Source: Paenibacillus endoradicis
Lineage (GTDB): Bacteria > Bacillota > Bacilli > Paenibacillales > Paenibacillaceae
NCBI RefSeq assembly: GCF_024721975.1
Contig: NZ_JANQBB010000006.1
Coordinates: forward strand, 186,001 to 250,000
DNA: 64,000 nucleotides
Reading direction: 5' to 3'
The notes below the pieces were generated by a model. The model did no database searches, was not told the DNA's origin, and worked only from the letters and a program-made list of their open reading frames with translations. The translations under genes were made by a program, and so were the position numbers. The first letter of the stretch is position 1, and each line of letters opens with the position of its first letter. Below are positions 25,984 to 34,510 of the stretch, piece by piece.

Positions 25984-26634
25984 TTATTTTACGTATGGAT
26001 TGTTAGCTTTTTCGTAACCGATTGTTGTTTTTGGACCATGTCCTGAGTATACAATCGTTGCATCGTCAAGCTTGTACAATTTATTTTGAATAGAGTTATA
26101 TAGATCAACTTCTTTACCACCCGGAAGATCAGTACGACCAACAGATGAGCGGAACAGAACATCTCCTGAGAAGATGTGATCACCACATAGGAAGCTGACA
26201 CTACCCGGTGAATGGCCTGGTGTATGAAGTACTTTGAATGAATGCCCGATTAGTTCCAACACTTGACCTTCGTCTAGTGCAAATTCTGCTGGATCAGTAG
26301 ATAGCGGCTCCGTTACATCTTGCCAGCGCATAGACCCATTTTTACGAGGGTCAGTTAACCAATCTGCTTCGAGATCATGAATATATACTGGACAGTTAGC
26401 AAATTTACGTACCTCATCAACACCGCCCATATGATCAAAATGAGCATGGGTTAATAAGATAGCTTCAATATGAACACCTTGAATTTTCTCGATTAATCGC
26501 TTCGGATTCATACCAGGATCAATAATAATTCCTCGCTTCTCACCAGTAGATTCATCTTGAACCGTGAGCAAATAGCAATTGGTTTGAAGTGGACCTAATG
26601 AAAAGCTATTAATTTGGAATGTAGGTGTAGTCAT
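25984..26634 (-). CDS. Metallo-beta-lactamase-fold hydrolase (glyoxalase II-like)
   Basis: 216 aa from ATG 26634. The zinc motif is THAHFDHMGG; further ligands are in HTPGHSPGS, FSGDVLF and YSGHGPKT. This is the pattern of small glyoxalase II-type hydrolases such as B. subtilis YqgX. The frame is open much further upstream inside the previous gene, but the conserved sequence begins at MTTPTFQINSFSLGPLQTN, one base after the stop of the thioredoxin-like gene, so translation is coupled. Substrate is not known. Confidence 0.9.
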   Translation of the reverse strand: MTTPTFQINSFSLGPLQTNCYLLTVQDESTGEKRGIIIDPGMNPKRLIEKIQGVHIEAILLTHAHFDHMGGVDEVRKFANCPVYIHDLEADWLTDPRKNGSMRWQDVTEPLSTDPAEFALDEGQVLELIGHSFKVLHTPGHSPGSVSFLCGDHIFSGDVLFRSSVGRTDLPGGKEVDLYNSIQNKLYKLDDATIVYSGHGPKTTIGYEKANNPYVK

Positions 26635-26635
26635 A

Positions 26636-27202
26636 TTAAACGCTCTCCAATACTTCACGTAATTCAGTGACGATATGAGTTTGATAACCAGTACCTTCGC
26701 CATATTGTGCCATAATACCCGCACGCACAACTGCCATACGTTCTGCATAATCAGCAGCTTCACGGTCAGGGTTAGTTGCTTTGAATTGGGCCATAACTTC
26801 TTGCACATGTTTCGGACGAGGACCCCATTGTCCTAGTACAACTCCACCAGTGTCAGCAATAATTACGATCGGAATAGAGCGACCACCGTATGTAAGAAAT
26901 TGATCAATCGTATCAAGATGGTCTTCCATAATTAGCACATCAATTGGAATTCCGCTATTTTCAAGCACATTAAATACTACTGGAATATTACGAACAGCAT
27001 CGCCACACCAATCTGCCATTACGATTAAGCAACGAAGATCATCTCTGTTATTCAACGATTCATAGAAAGCTTTATCTTCTTCAGAAGGCCATTGGAATTT
27101 TTCTTTCCATGAAATAAATTGTTCTTTATTTTTCGTCATTCCTGCAATAAACTGTTCAGGGCTAATTCCATTACCTATTTTACTCGCTACATTTTTGCTC
27201 AT
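26636..27202 (-). CDS. Thioredoxin-family protein with single active-site Cys
   Basis: 188 aa. The centre has the thioredoxin-like strand CLIVMADWCGDAVRNIP and a later cis-Pro region GGRSIPIVIIAD. The usual CxxC is reduced to WCGD: the second Cys is Asp, as in the Thioredoxin_9 group. It may therefore act as a monothiol or bacillithiol-linked protein rather than a disulfide reductase. It is the first gene of a coupled pair with the hydrolase. A redox/electrophile-detoxification role for the pair is inferred. Confidence 0.82.
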   Translation of the reverse strand: MSKNVASKIGNGISPEQFIAGMTKNKEQFISWKEKFQWPSEEDKAFYESLNNRDDLRCLIVMADWCGDAVRNIPVVFNVLENSGIPIDVLIMEDHLDTIDQFLTYGGRSIPIVIIADTGGVVLGQWGPRPKHVQEVMAQFKATNPDREAADYAERMAVVRAGIMAQYGEGTGYQTHIVTELREVLESV

Positions 27203-27258
27203 TATATATACCTCTTTCCGAATGTATCATTCATTGTAATCAATTCACTTAATTATAA

Positions 27259-27867
27259 CTAATTTTTGCGGAATCTGCGAATGTAGAAAATAATAAATGC
27301 AATACCGCATATTGCAATTAATCCATACGCAATGTTGGAGTATACATCCATAAATGCAACAATATCCTCCCAACGATCGCCGAGCATCGCTCCAAGTGTG
27401 ACTAGAATTGTGTTCCAAATTAAAGTTCCAAGTGTCGTAAATAGAAGAAACGGTACAAGCTTCATACCCGACATTCCAGCAGGAATAGAAATCAAGCTGC
27501 GAATTAATGGAACCATACGACATAAGAACACAGCCCAATTACCATGTTTATCAAACCATGCATCAGCACGCCTAATATCTTCTTTCTTTACCCGTAAAAA
27601 TTTTCCCCATCGATCAATAATCTTTTCTAATCTCTCAACATCAAGTATACGTCCGATATAATATAAGATAATTGCTCCAATAAGTGAACCTAACGTTGCG
27701 ATTACGATTACACCAATTGGCGTCAGTTCTGTTTTTGTTGTCATAAATCCACCAAAAGTCAATATTATTTCAGACGGTATCGGTGGGAACACGTTTTCAA
27801 GTGCGATCAAAAATAAAATCCCTAAGTAACCAAACTGCTCCATAAATTCTGTTATCCAATTTTCCAT
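27259..27867 (-). CDS. DedA-family membrane protein
   Basis: 202 aa from the second of two close ATG codons, since GGGGG abuts the first. Conserved DedA features: ENVFPPIPSEIIL (about residues 24-36), FCRMVPLIRSLISIPAGMSGM with the key Arg and Pro-rich re-entrant segment (encoded as FLCRMVPLIRS), and GTLIWNTILVTLGA. DedA proteins are undecaprenyl-phosphate or phospholipid flippases/transporters needed for membrane homeostasis. Monocistronic. Confidence 0.92.
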   Translation of the reverse strand: MENWITEFMEQFGYLGILFLIALENVFPPIPSEIILTFGGFMTTKTELTPIGVIVIATLGSLIGAIILYYIGRILDVERLEKIIDRWGKFLRVKKEDIRRADAWFDKHGNWAVFLCRMVPLIRSLISIPAGMSGMKLVPFLLFTTLGTLIWNTILVTLGAMLGDRWEDIVAFMDVYSNIAYGLIAICGIAFIIFYIRRFRKN

Positions 27868-28002
27868 TTTCATCCCCCATCAGTTCTATTACTAAACGAT
27901 ATTCTACCACACCAGCGGACATGCTTCCAATTTCATTGAGTGACCAGCCTAATTATACTTGCATATTATGAGTTAAGTATTATAGAAGGAGCTGAACTCA
28001 TA

Positions 28003-28314
28003 ATGAAACATCAAGTTACTAATCATAGCCCTCAATTACCTACTGCGAGGAAAATTCGTAGATCATGCCAAGCAGAGTTATATCGAACGATTAAACGACT
28101 TAAAGTATACATTTCCCCTGAAAAAGTAGAGGAAGCAGAAATAATCTATTACAAAAAAGTCGTAAATCATGCGGTTTGGCTTCACGAAAACCGAAGTAAT
28201 CGCAAGAAACAAGTGGAGTGGTGGGAAGAGAACGTATGCGATGAGCTAGTTGCTGTGCTAGAAGTTGATCGCATAGCATTCGCAAATGCATTTCGCGAAG
28301 CTTACGGTGGCTAA
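28003..28314 (+). CDS. Hypothetical protein, 103 aa
   Basis: A basic, helical, cytoplasmic protein (ARKIRRSCQAELYRTIKRLK at the start, WLHENRSNRKKQVEWWEENV later). ATG 28003 is preceded by AAGGAG at 11 bases; the frame is open 21 codons further but without an SD. I recognise no domain. A strong terminator follows, which supports a real gene. Confidence 0.65.
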   Translation: MKHQVTNHSPQLPTARKIRRSCQAELYRTIKRLKVYISPEKVEEAEIIYYKKVVNHAVWLHENRSNRKKQVEWWEENVCDELVAVLEVDRIAFANAFREAYGG

Positions 28315-28400
28315 TCCAATATACGAAACTTAGATAAAGAACATCCCATTAGTTCTCCCGATCCATAGGCGTATATAATTAAATAATTTTTCTCATACAA

Positions 28401-28439
28401 AATAAGCGCAGCCACCATAACGGTACTACGCTTATTTTT
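28401..28439 (+). terminator. Intrinsic terminator after the 103-aa gene
   Basis: AATAAGCG with AG and ACC pairs against GGT, CT, CGCTTATT, then TTTT. About 85 bp after the stop codon. Confidence 0.85.
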
Positions 28440-28612
28440 ATTGCCATCACTTTCTGAGATAAGGTAACTGTTTTCTTTAATTTATCAACGAACCAGCACG
28501 CTCCACAGTTTAAAGTAAGTTTTTCTTTATCCTATTGATATTCTAAACTACCTTGCAGTTTAAACTAACTTTATAACCCTCCCACGACTCATCGCAGCGG
28601 ACAATAAGCACC

Positions 28613-28825
28613 TTACTCTAAATCCTGCTCTACAATAATCCCCATCGAATCCGTAGTTGTCTCATCTACTAATCCATTATGCTCAGTTACATACCCTGCA
28701 CCAAGCCCCTCGTTGACCATTCTGTCAACATCCATATCATAATGCTCCCGTCCTCCATGCTCATGTGTTATTATCTCCTCTTCCTGCTTTCTACGTTCTC
28801 CATCGTTTCGAAATGAGTTATTCAT
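28613..28825 (-). CDS. Small acidic hypothetical protein, 70 aa
   Basis: Strong SD (GAGGAGG) eight bases before ATG 28825. Highly acidic with many Glu, Asp and His (HEHGGREHYDMDVD), and no hydrophobic core. Possibly a small spore or stress protein, but I do not recognise it. Between it and the M23 gene (28826-29039) no further feature is seen. Confidence 0.6.
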   Translation of the reverse strand: MNNSFRNDGERRKQEEEIITHEHGGREHYDMDVDRMVNEGLGAGYVTEHNGLVDETTTDSMGIIVEQDLE

Positions 28826-29039
28826 TCATCCATCCTCCTCTAAGTTATTCCAATTAATCTTGGAATCAAATCAAATTTCTATCGCTAATTTCTCCAATTT
28901 CTAGCTAGTTCATGCAGCCGATAAACAGAATCTTTCAGACAACTTTGTAGCTTAATGGCATGTTTTATAGTTTCTCAGAATAAATAGTGATAGAACGTTC
29001 TAATTTTTAAGAAAGTTTGAAGACGGAAGGAGTATTTGT

Positions 29040-30050
29040 GTGAGGCATAAGCAGAACTCAAATTGGTCGTTTCTATTGATGCGCGGGCCTGATCAGTCTG
29101 TGAAACAATTTAACGTGACAAAGCGATCTCTTATTGCTACACCAGTCGCTCTCATAGCTGTAGTGACCAGTTGCGTAGTCGGTCTACAACTGCAAGCCGC
29201 TTCCGAACTTAAACGGATCGAGCAACAGCAATCTTTACTACAGCGGCAATACGATACAATGCTTTCCGAGCATAGCTTGGAAATAAATAATAAAGACAGC
29301 TATATCAACACATTACAATCCGAACTTGTTAGCCTACAACAAAATCAAGTAGAAATAGATGCAAAGCTTGATGAATTACAATTGCTTGAGGCACAACTTC
29401 AACAATTTATCCAAACGTATGGAGAAGAAGTTCCTATTAGTTTAGATAGAAGCATTATCGAAGATGATGGTAACTTACAGGGGCAACAGCAATCTTCCTA
29501 CAGCATAGCTACGATGGCATATCAAGCCAATGCTCCACTACAAGAAATGAGTGACTATATCGAGTCGATGGGTATCTCTATGCAACAAACGCTACGTCAA
29601 GCGAGCAAGGTCCGCGAAGAGGTAGATGCATATCCTAATCTTTGGCCAACTTCAGCTACGCAACTTACTTCAGGTTTTGGTTATCGAAGTGACCCATTTT
29701 CAGGTCAATCACGTTTTCATGCAGGTATTGATATTGCAGGAAAGAAAGGCGATACCATTTTTAGCGCTGCAGATGGTGAGGTCATTGAGACTGGATATGA
29801 CAATCAATATGGCCGCTACATTGTCATTTCACACTTACATGATTTGCAAACTATATATATGCATCTAGAAACAATCGTTGCTAGCGAAGGTGATATCGTC
29901 GTTAGGGGTGAAAAGATTGGATTAATGGGAAATACAGGGAAAAGCACGGGTACGCATTTACATTTTCAAATTGTTCAAAAAAATGTTCCAGTCTCACCCC
30001 TACCCTTTCTGAACAATCAAAAGCATATTGAGGAGGAAAGCAATGTTTAA
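29040..30050 (+). CDS. M23-family peptidase (LytM/DipM-like) with coiled coil
   Basis: 336 aa from GTG 29040, SD GGAAGGAG. One membrane helix (about residues 32-54), a coiled coil (about 55-115, Gln- and Leu-rich), then a LytM/M23 domain from about residue 205: GFGYRSDPFSG, HAGIDIAGKKGD, and the C-terminal zinc motif THLHFQI. Both HxxxD and HxH ligands are present, so it is probably an active cell-wall endopeptidase facing outside. It overlaps the bactofilin gene by 8 bp, a pairing seen in other bacteria where bactofilin scaffolds an M23 enzyme. Confidence 0.92.
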   Translation: MRHKQNSNWSFLLMRGPDQSVKQFNVTKRSLIATPVALIAVVTSCVVGLQLQAASELKRIEQQQSLLQRQYDTMLSEHSLEINNKDSYINTLQSELVSLQQNQVEIDAKLDELQLLEAQLQQFIQTYGEEVPISLDRSIIEDDGNLQGQQQSSYSIATMAYQANAPLQEMSDYIESMGISMQQTLRQASKVREEVDAYPNLWPTSATQLTSGFGYRSDPFSGQSRFHAGIDIAGKKGDTIFSAADGEVIETGYDNQYGRYIVISHLHDLQTIYMHLETIVASEGDIVVRGEKIGLMGNTGKSTGTHLHFQIVQKNVPVSPLPFLNNQKHIEEESNV

Positions 30051-30474
30051 AGAAACGAAACGTCTTACGGCAACCGATACGTTAATTGGGCAAGGAACGA
30101 TTTTTGAAGGAAATATTCAGACAGAGGCTAATCTTCGGATTGAAGGTGAATTTCACGGGGAAATTACGTCACAAAGTGAAATCATTATCGGAGAATACGG
30201 AGTCGCTAAGGCAGAGATTAAATGCTTGAATCTAACGATTGCAGGTCAATTACATGGCGATGTGACGGTTACTGGCAGACTCATTATTACTCCATCAGGA
30301 CAGCTAATTGGCAATGCAATTGTACAATCTATTATCGTTCAAGAAGGCGCTAACTTTAATGGAGAATGTAAGATGATCAGTGTTGCAAACAAAGTAAATA
30401 CGGCAGATGTGGAATCAATTAATAAAAACCTTGAAAACAAAGCGGAAAACCGTAAAGCAAAACAAGCAGGTTAA
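30043..30474 (+). CDS. Bactofilin (polymer-forming cytoskeletal protein)
   Basis: 143 aa from ATG 30043, SD GAGGAGG; the upstream ATG in frame lies within the M23 gene and before the SD. The central domain shows the DUF583 beta-helix periodicity with Gly-rich turns: LIGQGTIFEGNIQT, LRIEGEFHGEI, LHGDVTVTGRLIITPSG, ANFNGECKM. Short disordered ends (Lys/Asn-rich C-terminus). Bactofilins self-assemble without nucleotides and position wall enzymes, which fits the coupled M23 gene. Confidence 0.93.
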   Translation: MFKETKRLTATDTLIGQGTIFEGNIQTEANLRIEGEFHGEITSQSEIIIGEYGVAKAEIKCLNLTIAGQLHGDVTVTGRLIITPSGQLIGNAIVQSIIVQEGANFNGECKMISVANKVNTADVESINKNLENKAENRKAKQAG

Positions 30475-30537
30475 TTACAGGACTATAAATGTTGATGTTA
30501 TCGCATCAAGAAATCTACATACTACTTTACTAATATA

Positions 30538-30582
30538 CAAGGTATTGAGAGCGAATAGATCAGCTCCCAATACCTTGTTTTC
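30538..30582 (+). terminator. Intrinsic terminator after bactofilin
   Basis: CAAGGTATTG.GAGC pairs with GCTC.CAATACCTTG, followed by TTTT. Confidence 0.88.
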
Positions 30583-30607
30583 ATATCTATAAAACCTTTT
30601 GCTGACG

Positions 30608-30856
30608 TCATCCCATCATTTGTCTATTTGTAAGTCTAAATACTTCTCTTGTCACTATCCTTTGAAGTATCGTTTGCTGAGCTTTGAGGGATAAATCAAA
30701 AAAACTAATATCATTGCTTATTTCAAGTAAAGCCACCTTTAACGCTTCCGCAGCTAGTTCGTCATCCATAAGGAGATAATGAGCAATGGAATAACCGTGG
30801 TCTTCTAGCCCTCTTAATTGTTCAATTTTCTTATTCAAACTGATGGTTGAATACAT
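30608..30856 (-). CDS. Small hypothetical protein, 82 aa
   Basis: Start ATG 30856 with GAGG nine bases upstream. Helical, with DDELAAEALKVALLEI, which superficially resembles the first helices of ECF sigma factors, but there is no HTH and the length is too short. Thirty bp downstream of the 409-aa gene on the same strand, so it may be the last gene of the GntR/ABC operon. Confidence 0.6.
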   Translation of the reverse strand: MYSTISLNKKIEQLRGLEDHGYSIAHYLLMDDELAAEALKVALLEISNDISFFDLSLKAQQTILQRIVTREVFRLTNRQMMG

Positions 30857-30886
30857 GCATCATGCCTCGTTTACTAATCTTCTTAT

Positions 30887-32116
30887 CTATCGATTAATCC
30901 TAATATTTAATAATCGAAGTTTTTCCATGGCATCCTTCGCTTCTGAATCTGGTCCATCATAAACGACTTCGCCAATGTATAGAACCTCTCCATTATGAAT
31001 ATCTACTGTTGCAGCCATTGGAATGTTATTACGCTCGAGTAGGACGTACAGTCTGTTGTCTTCCATTATTGAATTCCCGATGCTCGTTATACCCAAACTA
31101 CTAGCTGTAATGACTGGCTCATTCGTTTTATACTCTCCAGTTAAAAGATTATAGCTCGACAGCGAGATCTCCTTATCATTTACATTTGCATAGACGAAGA
31201 CTTTGTCGGTTAGAATACCCTGACTGTTTTCACTGCTCTCAAATGGAATTTGAGAAATTTCACCGTTTCTATAAGAATAAGTATAATAACTCTCACTTAC
31301 CCTTTCCGTTGTATAAGAATTACTTCCATCAACATTAATAATCTTTTCCTCGTATTCCCTTAATACAATAAAGTCACTTGGAACGATGTATGCAAGTTCG
31401 GTTATTGCTGACACTTGGAATAAATAATTATCTTTATTAGTGTTAATGTCGACATTACTATCATTAATAATAAGTTTGTTCGTACCTTTCAACTGACCAT
31501 TTTTAAAATCAACAATGTAATCATACACTCGATGTTTTTTCCCTTCATCGAAGTATAAAGTCATTAAAATATGAAGATCTCCCTCAATTAGCTGTACATC
31601 TCTCACACCAAATCCGAAAGCGTCTTTCTCATTTAGCGTTAATTCATACTCTGTTATTAGCTTGGAAGATTTATTTATCGAGCTAAGCCTTAGTGTACCT
31701 TCACCAATCAAAGGACCGCTACTTTTTTGTATAAAATCTACATAAATTAGCCATTCTTCATCACTGTACATACGCTCCATGCTATCCTTACCTCGCATGA
31801 ACTGACGATAATCCACTATAAGTTGCTTTACTTCTGTGTTATCTAAAAGCCAAGAACGGTAATCTAACATACCACTACGTAAATTGGATTTTTTAAAATA
31901 ATATTTACTACCCTCTGCCTTCACAGTTAACCCATCCGAAAACATATAAGGCAAATAGTGGCCCGAAAGTTCTATTACTTTCCCTTCACTCGGATCACCT
32001 TGAATGGTAGCTAGCTTATATTTAGGCAAATGATCAATGGAGCTATAAATATAGCCGATCCCTACGCCTCCGACCGCTAACAACGCGAATATTACCGAAA
32101 ATAAATAACGTTTCAA
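30887..32116 (-). CDS. Membrane-anchored protein of unknown function in GntR/ABC operon
   Basis: 409 aa from TTG 32116, chosen for its SD (GGGGG, six bases). One N-terminal helix (residues 4-26), then a long extracytoplasmic part without recognisable catalytic motifs; beta-rich, possibly a propeller-like repeat (periodic strands with YxxxG). It follows the permease gene by 76 bp. In ytr-type ABC operons a membrane-linked extra subunit is common, so a role with the transporter is likely but inferred. Confidence 0.75.
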   Translation of the reverse strand: MKRYLFSVIFALLAVGGVGIGYIYSSIDHLPKYKLATIQGDPSEGKVIELSGHYLPYMFSDGLTVKAEGSKYYFKKSNLRSGMLDYRSWLLDNTEVKQLIVDYRQFMRGKDSMERMYSDEEWLIYVDFIQKSSGPLIGEGTLRLSSINKSSKLITEYELTLNEKDAFGFGVRDVQLIEGDLHILMTLYFDEGKKHRVYDYIVDFKNGQLKGTNKLIINDSNVDINTNKDNYLFQVSAITELAYIVPSDFIVLREYEEKIINVDGSNSYTTERVSESYYTYSYRNGEISQIPFESSENSQGILTDKVFVYANVNDKEISLSSYNLLTGEYKTNEPVITASSLGITSIGNSIMEDNRLYVLLERNNIPMAATVDIHNGEVLYIGEVVYDGPDSEAKDAMEKLRLLNIRINR

Positions 32117-32192
32117 GCTAATCCCCCTAAACTTCTTGATATCCTTCTAATAGGCTCCCTTGCAAATAATAAGTTACACCGGAAACAACGAT

Positions 32193-33002
32193 TTACACTG
32201 TAATCTTTTTAGATAGAAGTCTGAAACTGAGTAGTAACGAGACCACTAATACTATTCCACACAGGGACATTACAGTAGCATACATTTCACCAGGATATAA
32301 ATAAGATTCGTACGAGTTTATTAAAAAATAAGTAAGTAAGAACAGTAGAATACAAGCTGTAATATAGAGAATACCGTACAAAATACCAATTCCTCGATAA
32401 CATCTCTCCAATAAGATAGCCGTAAAAATCACGATTATGGCAAGAAAACCTAGCCCATATACATATAAAAATTGCTCAAAATCAAGTGGCCATAATATTT
32501 TCAGTGCTTGGTTAGATTTGATAATCTCTGAGAAGAACGACTCTACTCGTAAGTCTGCGGGAACAATGAGCTTGAATATGATATTTCCCATAAAGAGTAA
32601 GAGCATTTGAAAAGATAACAGACTTAAAACAAAAAGAAAAATAGCTGTAATTTTTGCCAAATAGATATGGCGCCTAGCTGTTGGCAGCATCAACAACCGA
32701 TACATAAATGTAGATCGCCCCACCACATCTCTATACCAAATGAGAAAAACATAGATAGCTAGTACCGCAATAGACATTAACATCGGAATAATGAACCAAC
32801 GCTGCGAATTAAATATTATCCACGCAAACGACAGCGGTTTAAGTGTGTATTGGCCGTCTACGAAGCCCATGTGCTTTAGGTCACTCGGCAAAGCTATAAT
32901 AAGTCCGGTTATTTGCAAAATTGCTGTAATGCCCATCAAGACCGCGAGAATATATCTGAATCGATGAATTTCCATATGTACAAGCTTTAAATATCTACTC
33001 AA
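32193..33002 (-). CDS. ABC transporter permease (YtrC/D-like position)
   Basis: 269 aa with six or seven predicted membrane helices. Starts at TTG 33002, overlapping the ATPase stop by 4 bp, with GGGAGG ten bases upstream. Cytoplasmic loop after helix 2 has basic residues (YRLLMLPTARRHIYLAK), typical of ABC-2 permeases. No substrate clue. Part of the GntR-ATPase-permease operon. Confidence 0.82.
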   Translation of the reverse strand: MSRYLKLVHMEIHRFRYILAVLMGITAILQITGLIIALPSDLKHMGFVDGQYTLKPLSFAWIIFNSQRWFIIPMLMSIAVLAIYVFLIWYRDVVGRSTFMYRLLMLPTARRHIYLAKITAIFLFVLSLLSFQMLLLFMGNIIFKLIVPADLRVESFFSEIIKSNQALKILWPLDFEQFLYVYGLGFLAIIVIFTAILLERCYRGIGILYGILYITACILLFLLTYFLINSYESYLYPGEMYATVMSLCGIVLVVSLLLSFRLLSKKITV

Positions 33003-33688
33003 GGTTGGTATACCTCCCGCATCACATCAATGACGGACTTCCCTTCACTGATGCGCATTTCTTCACAATCGAATTCCTTATGAACGATCCCGTCTTGTAG
33101 CAGTACAGCTTTATCGAATAGATGCTCCATATCATTGATTTCATGAGTGGTTAAAAGTACACCACGTTCCTCTATTAAGTGGCTTGAAAACACTTCAGCA
33201 ATGGACTCTCTACTAAACATATCAATCCCCGAGAATGGCTCATCCATCAGTATATAATCAGTATTTTGGCTTAAGCCCAGTAATAAACTATACTTTGCCG
33301 CAGTCCCTTTAGATAAATTCCCAATTCTTTCTTTGGGATCTAGCTTGAAGAAACTCATTAGTTCAGTAGCACGCTCTGAATTCCAACTATTATAAAATTC
33401 ATCCATAAATGCAACACCCTCTAATAATCGCATTCCGAGTGGCATGGTTAGATGATCGGGCACAAAAGCTAGTTTTTCATAAATTTCCTTACTAAGTGAT
33501 TGACCATCAATTTGGATTGAACCACTTTTTAGTGGGGTCAAACCCATTATCGCTTTCATAATTGTCGTTTTTCCAGCACCGTTTATTCCTATAAGACAAG
33601 TAATTTCCCCTTTTTCCGCTTTAAATGTAACGCCGTTAAGTATCTTTCTCCTCATACGTTGCTTACAAATATTTGTAACCTCAATCAT
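32999..33688 (-). CDS. ABC transporter ATP-binding protein (YtrB-like)
   Basis: 229 aa. Walker A GINGAGKT, signature LSKGTAAKYSLLLGL (degenerate LSGGQ with SKGT), Walker B DYILMDEPFSGID, switch His in LLTTHEIND. The SKG signature and short length match the ABC-2 exporters linked to GntR/YtrA regulators. Start ATG 33688 with SD GGAGGGG. Second gene of the operon, 19 bp after gntR. Confidence 0.9.
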   Translation of the reverse strand: MIEVTNICKQRMRRKILNGVTFKAEKGEITCLIGINGAGKTTIMKAIMGLTPLKSGSIQIDGQSLSKEIYEKLAFVPDHLTMPLGMRLLEGVAFMDEFYNSWNSERATELMSFFKLDPKERIGNLSKGTAAKYSLLLGLSQNTDYILMDEPFSGIDMFSRESIAEVFSSHLIEERGVLLTTHEINDMEHLFDKAVLLQDGIVHKEFDCEEMRISEGKSVIDVMREVYQP

Positions 33689-33707
33689 ATTTCTTCTTCC
33701 CCTCCAT

Positions 33708-34112
33708 CTATTTTGTATCTAATATACGAGCCACTCCGTACTTACTAGTTACTAATTCAATTAATTCTTCGAGTGAAACATCAATTTTATGTACAGATAA
33801 GAAGAAGCTATCTACCGCATCATTAAGTAGCTCTGCACGAATATCTTGTAAAACTCGTGCGTCATTTGTAATCCTACTTGGCAAATTTCCTTCTGTAATA
33901 ATTAATAGCTGCTCTTCCATCTCCTTATAGGCTCGTTGTGCTGTATTAGGGTTAATTTTCATCTGAGCTCCTAATTCTCTCCGAGAAGGAATTACTTGTC
34001 CCGCTTGAAGCTTCCCGATTGCAATTTGCTCCTTAAAGTGACGGATGACCTGCAAATAGAGTGGGTCCCGACTATTGAAAGTAACCTCTGTCCATACTCC
34101 ACTTTCTTTCAT
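33708..34112 (-). CDS. GntR-family regulator, YtrA subfamily
   Basis: 134 aa from ATG 34112: SD GAGAGG lies between this codon and an upstream in-frame ATG at 34127. The winged HTH has PLYLQVIRHFKEQI, QVIPSRRELGAQMKINPNTAQRAYKEMEEQ, then a short C-terminal dimerisation helix pair as in YtrA rather than the large FadR or HutC effector domain. In this group the regulator represses its own ABC operon and responds to cell-envelope-active compounds such as antibiotics. Two operators are visible just upstream. Confidence 0.93.
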   Translation of the reverse strand: MKESGVWTEVTFNSRDPLYLQVIRHFKEQIAIGKLQAGQVIPSRRELGAQMKINPNTAQRAYKEMEEQLLIITEGNLPSRITNDARVLQDIRAELLNDAVDSFFLSVHKIDVSLEELIELVTSKYGVARILDTK

Positions 34113-34141
34113 ACGATGACCTCTCATTCTTATTGAGTGTA

Positions 34142-34188
34142 TGTATTAAGCAGTTAATACACTTTAACTGTATTATGCACTTAATACA
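34142..34188. promoter_or_regulatory. Two GntR/YtrA-type operators
   Basis: TGTATTAAGCAGTTAATACA (34142-34161, perfect 8-bp arms) and TGTATTATGCACTTAATACA (34169-34188, one arm mismatch). Their starts are 27 bp apart. One overlaps the spacer and -10 of the promoter, the other lies just downstream of it, the classic layout for repression. Binding by the adjacent GntR protein is inferred. Confidence 0.85.
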
Positions 34189-34200
34189 CTTTTATGTCAA
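34172..34200 (-). promoter_or_regulatory. Sigma-A promoter of the GntR-ABC operon
   Basis: On the minus strand TTGACA (34195-34200), 17-bp spacer, CATAAT (34172-34177). About 60 bp upstream of the gntR start codon. The -10 and part of the spacer lie inside the second operator. Confidence 0.85.
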
Positions 34201-34385
34201 TTGTTGGATTATTATATATATGATATCTATTTTTAGTAATTTACGTAATCTTTCTGTACATATGATCCTGCTTGTGTATATACAGATTTAAGATCATGGA
34301 TCTACGCTAGAAGCATCTCGAGTCTGTGATTTACGGGTTTCAGAACTAACATCTGGAATCTAGGATTTTGGGTTTTGAAAAAAAT
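34201..34385. other. Gene-free stretch between the GntR promoter and the gltB terminator
   Basis: AT-rich spacer. I find no open frame, tRNA or clear hairpin apart from the flanking promoter and terminator. Short related words (GATTT, GGATT, GGGTTT) recur at 34325-34378 without a strict period. Confidence 0.5.
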
Positions 34386-34435
34386 CAAACAAAAAGGCTG
34401 TAATCAAACTAGTTTTACTAGTTTGACTACAGCCT
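34386..34435 (-). terminator. Intrinsic terminator after gltB
   Basis: AGGCTGTAATCAAACTAG (34395-34412) pairs with CTAGTTTGACTACAGCCT (34418-34435) with one G-T pair; T-run on the minus strand. An 18-bp stem. It lies 75 bp after the gltB stop with no gltD in between. Confidence 0.9.
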
Positions 34436-34510
34436 CTGAATCATCTCAATATTATTGAGATGATTTATCTCTTTACTGAATGAAGCATCGTATTTCAACA
34501 GCTAACCATC

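Noticed and set aside
26635..26808. N-terminal extension of the metallo-beta-lactamase protein by 58 residues
   Set aside because: It lies inside the thioredoxin-like gene in another frame, and the conserved sequence starts at ATG 26634.
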